Part shown: positions 5,679-9,287 of the stretch, piece after piece
Position numbering within the stretch: position 1 is the stretch's first letter
Layout: every line of letters starts with the position of its first letter
From: Chitinophagales bacterium
GTDB taxonomy: Bacteria > Bacteroidota > Bacteroidia > Chitinophagales > CAIODY01
Length of the DNA stretch: 9,287 nt
Direction of reading: 5' to 3'
NCBI GenBank assembly: GCA_023251415.1
Contig: JAHEYX010000100.1
Span: 1 to 9,287 of the forward strand
Translations under genes and position numbers: made by a program
The notes under the pieces: model-generated
Databases searched by the model: none
Seen by the model: only the letters and a program-made list of their open reading frames with translations
Told to the model about the DNA's origin: nothing

Positions 5679-7085
5679 ATGCACGGAAAACTACTGCTTT
5701 CGGGTAAACCAAAGGTTACTCCCGAAAACCTGGGCGAAGCTATACAGCAAGCCATTGAAATCGAAATCGCAACGATTCCGGTTTATTTGTATACGTATTA
5801 TACGATAAACCGCACACCCGATCAAGCTGCTTTAATTAAAAGCATTACGGCTAGTTTGCAAAAAGCGAAATACAAATCCTTGGATATTGAAAGCAAAGCA
5901 TTGGAATATGCTACTCGTATTCAAGTGTATGCCAATAAAGCCGGCGCTGTAATTATGAGTGTTGCCATTGAAGAAATGTTACACATGTCGCTTTCTTCAA
6001 ATTTAAAACAAGCCTTGGTTGGAATGCCCGAATTAACCGGAAAATCTCCTAACTCATGGCCGGCCTATTTACCGGGTCACGTTCCGGAATTTCCAATCAG
6101 TCGTGCCCCATATTCTAAAGACACTTTAAAAACTTTTCTTAAAATTGAAAGTCCGACCAAAATACCTGAAAACAACTTAAAGGTAGAAAAGGCCATTGAC
6201 TATACCACTATTGGTAAGTTTTATGAAATGATTGTGAAATGTATCAAAGACAATAAATTTTCTTACAACAAGAAAGCCCCTCAATTGGTTCCGGGTCGTG
6301 GTTATTATGCCAATAATAATGTTGACACCTTGTATTACGATAAGCACCACAAGCCGCATTTCACGAATGCTGACGACAGTGGCGACTTGATTCACATTGT
6401 GAATGACGAAACAGCTTTACGAGCCATTAAAATGATTTGTGATCAAGGTGAAGGACACAAAGCAGCTACACCGTTAAACAAAGACGGTTCTGTAAATTGC
6501 AAAAAACCTACGGCTCAAGATTATGATGATAAAGAACACAAGGAGCTTTCACACTTCGAAAAGTTTGCTCAATTGTATTGTGAGTTGGAAGAGTTGGAAT
6601 TCAAATTTAAAGAAGCCGGCTTAAGTGATCCGCTTTCCTACTTTGTATACAACACTGCAACCAATCCAATGAATGCTGATTTTCCGGATGTAATTAAAAA
6701 GGTATCTAAATTATTAAATGCTGTATACAGTTATATTTTCTTGATGAGTGAAGACTGTTACCGTAAAGATGAGAATACCCAGTATGAAATCTTTATGTTT
6801 GGCATTCATAAATCAATGATATGGATTTTGAATAATCTTTGTCAGGCAATGACTGCATTGAATTATATCGGACCTGATGGTAAAGCATACGTTGCAGCAG
6901 CTACATTTGAAGAGATTCAATTCAGTGCTGACTCCAGTCCGAAATCACAAGTCATCGCAATGTTTAATGAAGCGGCAGATGCTTACAGTTCAATCGCGTA
7001 TTTGAAAGATCGCATTCACGATTTACCGGATGTATCCATTGAACCTTATTTAGCATCTCCTAAACGTACTTCTTTATTTGCTTAA
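5679..7085 (+). CDS. VioB-type ferritin-like diiron protein
   Basis: This 468-residue protein carries the ferritin-like domain found in VioB (iminophenyl-pyruvate dimer synthase, PF12902-type) and many uncharacterised proteins. It opens with VTPENLGEAIQQAIEIEIATIPVY in cut form: LGEAIQQAIEIEIATIP, with Glu29 as first ligand. Then come Glu99-x-x-His102 in VAIEEMLHMSLSSN, a Pro-rich PAYLPGHVPEFP loop, Glu258 in DQGEG and Glu289-x-x-His292 in ELSHFEKF. Together these give the E, ExxH, E, ExxH set of a diiron four-helix bundle, all present. The remaining 170 residues are mostly helical and unassigned. No signal peptide, so cytosolic. It is first in the operon, 24 nt before the Cys-rich gene. Redox or oxygenase chemistry on the peptide, or on a metal or peroxide, is inference; VioB-like activity on amino-acid dimers is not implied. 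Confidence 0.8.
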   Translation: MHGKLLLSGKPKVTPENLGEAIQQAIEIEIATIPVYLYTYYTINRTPDQAALIKSITASLQKAKYKSLDIESKALEYATRIQVYANKAGAVIMSVAIEEMLHMSLSSNLKQALVGMPELTGKSPNSWPAYLPGHVPEFPISRAPYSKDTLKTFLKIESPTKIPENNLKVEKAIDYTTIGKFYEMIVKCIKDNKFSYNKKAPQLVPGRGYYANNNVDTLYYDKHHKPHFTNADDSGDLIHIVNDETALRAIKMICDQGEGHKAATPLNKDGSVNCKKPTAQDYDDKEHKELSHFEKFAQLYCELEELEFKFKEAGLSDPLSYFVYNTATNPMNADFPDVIKKVSKLLNAVYSYIFLMSEDCYRKDENTQYEIFMFGIHKSMIWILNNLCQAMTALNYIGPDGKAYVAAATFEEIQFSADSSPKSQVIAMFNEAADAYSSIAYLKDRIHDLPDVSIEPYLASPKRTSLFA

Positions 7086-7109
7086 TCTTAATTCTAAATT
7101 CCATTTCAA

Positions 7110-7697
7110 ATGAAATCAATACTTTATTTTGCTGCAGATTCAAATGGCTGTGGAGGTGGCCCTGCACCAACATCTCCAAGTAATGTTCAAAATCCTACCA
7201 TCGAATTGCATATTTGTATGGGACTAAATGCCTGCAAAGGTCATGATCGATTTGGTACCAATGCTTGTGCCGGAACCGGTTATTGCGCAACGGCTCAGGC
7301 TCATAATTGTCATACCATGAACAATTGCCGCAATCAAGGTGGATGCGGTTTGTTTGGGGATGCCGAAGAGCAGAATTTTCCGGGTGAAAACAATTGCGCC
7401 TGGCAAGGAAGTTGTGCCGTTCCTATTCAAGCAGAACGATTTGGTACAGAAGGTCCTAACCAAGGTAAAAGCGTATGGATGTTAGCGCGTAAACGTTTTG
7501 AAGAACGCATGAAAAAAGCCCGTCGTAATGTCGGTAAATCTCCTTTTGAATGCGGCCCTCCAACAGCGTGGTTAAGTAAAATGCAAGGTTCTGCTTTCGG
7601 ATCGTGTGGAAGTAGCGGAAGCCCAAGTTGCTCTTTTGGTTATAACGATAAAGCAAAATCTGCACAAGAGCTTTGTGATAAAAGCAAATCGAAATAA
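7110..7697 (+). CDS. Cys-rich candidate RiPP precursor (MNIO substrate)
   Basis: A 195-residue protein with 14 cysteines (14, 37, 42, 53, 59, 67, 73, 79, 96, 102, 148, 166, 174, 189). Nine lie in residues 37-102 in a repeated Asn-x-Cys-x3-Gly-x-Cys style: NACAGTGYC, NNCRNQGGC and NNCAWQGSC. Residues 31-49 add CMGLNACKGHDRFG, and four His occur between 34 and 68. Residues about 116-140 form a basic helix (GKSVWMLARKRFEERM), and the tail is Gly/Ser/Cys-rich. There is no signal peptide, unlike bufferin precursors of the DUF2282 type, whose Cys-x-Gly-x-Asn-x-Cys patterns it recalls. It lies directly before an MNIO gene and its partner, the standard place for their peptide substrate. A plain metal-binding protein is the main alternative. 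The role as substrate is inferred from context and composition. Confidence 0.7.
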   Translation: MKSILYFAADSNGCGGGPAPTSPSNVQNPTIELHICMGLNACKGHDRFGTNACAGTGYCATAQAHNCHTMNNCRNQGGCGLFGDAEEQNFPGENNCAWQGSCAVPIQAERFGTEGPNQGKSVWMLARKRFEERMKKARRNVGKSPFECGPPTAWLSKMQGSAFGSCGSSGSPSCSFGYNDKAKSAQELCDKSKSK

Positions 7698-7709
7698 TTA
7701 ACAGTAATG

Positions 7710-7743
7710 CACTTTATACTTAAGTAAGCTTAAGTAAAAAGTG
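7710..7743. repeat. 15-bp inverted repeat hairpin after the precursor gene
   Basis: CACTTTATACTTAAG (7710-7724) and CTTAAGTAAAAAGTG (7729-7743) pair over 15 bp with one mismatch, around a TAAG loop. The hairpin begins 12 nt after the precursor stop. No T-run follows, so it is more likely an mRNA 3'-end stabiliser or processing stop than a terminator. A further small hairpin, GATAAG-CTAA-CTTATT, sits at 7763-7778. Confidence 0.7.
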
Positions 7744-7779
7744 TTGGTATGGCTGTTCAATCGATAAGCTAACTTATTC

Positions 7780-7820
7780 AAAAGGTGCTAAGATTTTTAC
7801 TTTGGCACCTTTTAATTTTA
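7780..7820 (+). terminator. Intrinsic terminator/attenuator between precursor and MNIO genes
   Basis: AAAAGGTGC (7780-7788) pairs perfectly with GCACCTTTT (7805-7813). The stem extends inward by four pairs, including two G-U, to 13 bp, leaving an 8-nt loop ATTTTTAC (7793-7800). The 3' arm runs into TTTTAATTTTA, as in a rho-independent terminator. No promoter is evident between here and the MNIO start, so the enzyme genes would depend on read-through. A GTG at 7785 lies inside the 5' arm and is not a credible start. Confidence 0.7.
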
Positions 7821-7841
7821 ATTGCAATCTGTAAATTCATT

Positions 7842-8765
7842 ATGGCATTAGGTTTTTCAAATCCGGGTTTAGGTTTAGGTCTTCGAAATACCCATTTCGA
7901 CTATATACTGCAACATAAACCACCGGTTGACTGGTTTGAAATCATCTCTGAAAATTTTATGGATTCCGGTGGAAGACCGTTTCATATCCTAAGTCAAGTG
8001 GCAGCACACTACCCTATTGTGATGCATGGGGTTTCCTTGTCCATTGGAAGTACCGATCCGGTTAATTTGGATTATTTAAAGCGACTAAAAAATTTAGCCA
8101 AAGCTATACAGCCATTATGGATTAGTGATCATTTGTGTTGGACCGGTATTAATCAATTAAATACTCATGACTTATTGCCCTTGCCTTTAAATGAAGAAAC
8201 GCTGCTGCAAGTCTGTAAAAAGATTAATACAGTTCAAGATTACCTCGAACGCAAGTTGATTTTTGAAAATCCAAGTACCTATTTGAGTTTTACAAATTCA
8301 ACAATAGCCGAATATGATTTTTTACGGTACATGACACAAGAAACCGGCTGCGGGATTTTATTGGATGTCAATAATGTGTACGTATCCTCCTTCAATAACG
8401 ACTTCGATCCGGTACATTATATTAATCAATTACCGCACGACCATATCGTTCAGATGCATATTGCCGGTCATCAACATTGTGGTGATTATATCATTGACAC
8501 GCACGATCATCATGTGGTGAATGAAGTTTGGAAACTTTTTGCACAAGCCTGGAAACTAACCGGTGGAGTGGCAACTTTGCTTGAATGGGATAACCATATT
8601 CCGGACTTTCCTAATTATCACGCTGAACTTTTAAAAGCAAAACAATTCATGAATGGTTTTACGGAATCTATTGCCGCACAAGAAAATACTGCGGCACATG
8701 AAGCAGCCGTATCAAATCCGGTTAATTTTATGGTAAACGAAATAACCAATGAATTCAATGTCTGA
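7842..8765 (+). CDS. DUF692 multinuclear non-heme iron oxidase (MNIO)
   Basis: The start is the ATG at 7842 (307 residues), because the family motif GLGLR begins ten residues in and the in-frame GTG at 7785 lies in a hairpin. It is a TIM-barrel DUF692 protein (PF05114) of typical length. Visible conserved ligand motifs are WFEIISENFM (Glu37, Asn38), HGVSLSIG (His62), SDHLCW (Asp96, His97), FENPSTY (Glu142, Asn143), LLDVNNVYVSS (Asp175, Asn177), MHIAGH (His206, His210), DTHDHH (Asp219, His221) and LLEWD (Glu248). MNIOs bind two or three irons and use oxygen to rearrange Cys (sometimes other residues) of a peptide, e.g. MbnB, TglH, ChrH and the bufferin enzyme. The stop overlaps the next ATG by 8 nt. 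Residues 275-307 are a tail beyond the barrel. Its likely substrate is the Cys-rich protein upstream. Confidence 0.9.
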   Translation: MALGFSNPGLGLGLRNTHFDYILQHKPPVDWFEIISENFMDSGGRPFHILSQVAAHYPIVMHGVSLSIGSTDPVNLDYLKRLKNLAKAIQPLWISDHLCWTGINQLNTHDLLPLPLNEETLLQVCKKINTVQDYLERKLIFENPSTYLSFTNSTIAEYDFLRYMTQETGCGILLDVNNVYVSSFNNDFDPVHYINQLPHDHIVQMHIAGHQHCGDYIIDTHDHHVVNEVWKLFAQAWKLTGGVATLLEWDNHIPDFPNYHAELLKAKQFMNGFTESIAAQENTAAHEAAVSNPVNFMVNEITNEFNV

Positions 8766-9287
8766 TTCGACTACTCCTACTACCGAAGAAAACCAAAGCA
8801 AAATTCCGTTGGCAACAATGCAAAATTGGATGCAACAGGTCATTATGCAAGCCCAGGCACCAGCAGCAGCGGATGCAGTTGAAACTTACATTAAACCAAG
8901 TGCTCGATTATCGGCACGTCGGCATTTGCAAATTTATCGTCAAAGTTATATCGCACGATTGCGTGAAGTAATGCGTAAACAATTTGCAGCATTAGCATAT
9001 ACGTTAGGCGAAGAGCTGTTTCAACAGTTTGCTGACCAGTATTTAATGACTTACCCTTCACAAAGCTACACCTTGAATGATTTGGGGAAGGCATTTCCGG
9101 CCTATCTTGCTGCTACTCGCCCTGATTTAGATCAAGCTGCACAAGAAGAATGGGTAACCTTTATGATTGAATTAGCTCAATTTGAATACGAATTGACCCT
9201 ATTGTTTGACGCCCCTGAACCGGATAACGGAAAAGAATTGTATCGTGTTTTCAAACATCAATTTCCGATATGGAAATACTATTTAGA
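8758..9287 (+). CDS. DUF2063 MNIO partner protein (3' partial)
   Basis: The ATG at 8758 overlaps the MNIO stop (ATGTCTGA, 8 nt), a sign of translational coupling. The frame is open to the window end, giving 176 codons. The sequence follows the DUF2063 / putative DNA-binding domain family (PF09836): SARRHLQIYRQSYIARLREV, then FAALAYTLGEELFQQFADQY, TYPSQSYTLNDLGKAFPAYL and MIELAQFEYELTLLFDAP. Despite the domain name, these proteins act as partners of MNIOs (compare the MbnC- and bufferin-type partners), bringing the precursor to the enzyme. A start shortly downstream (ATG at 8818) is possible but less likely given the overlap. The remainder, usually a second domain in this family, lies outside the window. 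Confidence 0.9.
   Translation, partial: MSDSTTPTTEENQSKIPLATMQNWMQQVIMQAQAPAAADAVETYIKPSARLSARRHLQIYRQSYIARLREVMRKQFAALAYTLGEELFQQFADQYLMTYPSQSYTLNDLGKAFPAYLAATRPDLDQAAQEEWVTFMIELAQFEYELTLLFDAPEPDNGKELYRVFKHQFPIWKYYL

Noticed and set aside
7224..7463. Antisense open frame opposite the Cys-rich gene
   Set aside because: It has no recognisable domain or start signal. The plus frame has a regular Cys motif pattern and fits the operon, so the minus frame is a shadow.
7110..7697. Metallothionein
   Set aside because: The protein is far longer than metallothioneins, has aromatic residues and a basic helical region, and lacks their dense CxC/CxxC clusters. Metal binding by the mature product stays possible.
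7785..7841. N-terminal extension of the MNIO from a GTG at 7785, giving a hydrophobic, signal-like start
   Set aside because: The GTG lies in the 5' arm of a strong terminator-like hairpin, and the DUF692 family pattern starts just after the ATG at 7842. The apparent hydrophobic segment is translated hairpin and T-tract.

Overview
The window looks like chromosomal DNA from a Bacteroidota bacterium, probably of the Chitinophagales/Chitinophagaceae type. Three things point there: an extracellular protein ending in a gliding-motility/type IX secretion C-terminal domain, AT-rich intergenic DNA with A-rich translation start regions, and several matches to the Bacteroidota promoter pattern (TTTG-like box, about 19 nt, TAnnTTTG). 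No tRNA, rRNA, CRISPR array, transposase or phage gene was seen.

Left part (1-3658). The 3' end of a large secreted repeat protein is followed by three same-strand genes with short gaps: a small exported protein of unknown function, a 2H phosphoesterase (2'-5' RNA ligase-like) and a DinB-like metal-binding protein. A DUF1801 gene on the minus strand converges on them. These look like ordinary housekeeping or accessory genes.

Middle (3659-5528). A divergent promoter region leads into a small conserved protein of unknown function. Next comes an XRE-type helix-turn-helix regulator fused to a pentapeptide-repeat domain, then an AT-rich spacer.

Right part (5529-9287, running off the window). This is the most interesting region. 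A near-canonical promoter and a foldable leader precede four same-strand genes: a VioB-type ferritin-like diiron protein; a 195-residue protein with 14 cysteines and no signal peptide; a DUF692 protein (MNIO, multinuclear non-heme iron oxidase); and a DUF2063 protein, the usual MNIO partner, overlapping the MNIO gene by 8 nt and cut off by the window end. MNIO plus partner plus Cys-rich small protein is the signature of a RiPP pathway in which the enzyme pair oxidatively modifies cysteines of the precursor, as in methanobactin, TglHI, ChrHI and bufferin systems. The extra diiron protein and the leaderless, large, multi-Cys substrate make this a candidate distinct MNIO pathway. Two strong hairpins, the second with a T-tract, lie between the precursor and MNIO genes. 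They probably set a high precursor-to-enzyme ratio. Product and function (metal binding or stress protection are guesses) cannot be read from the sequence.
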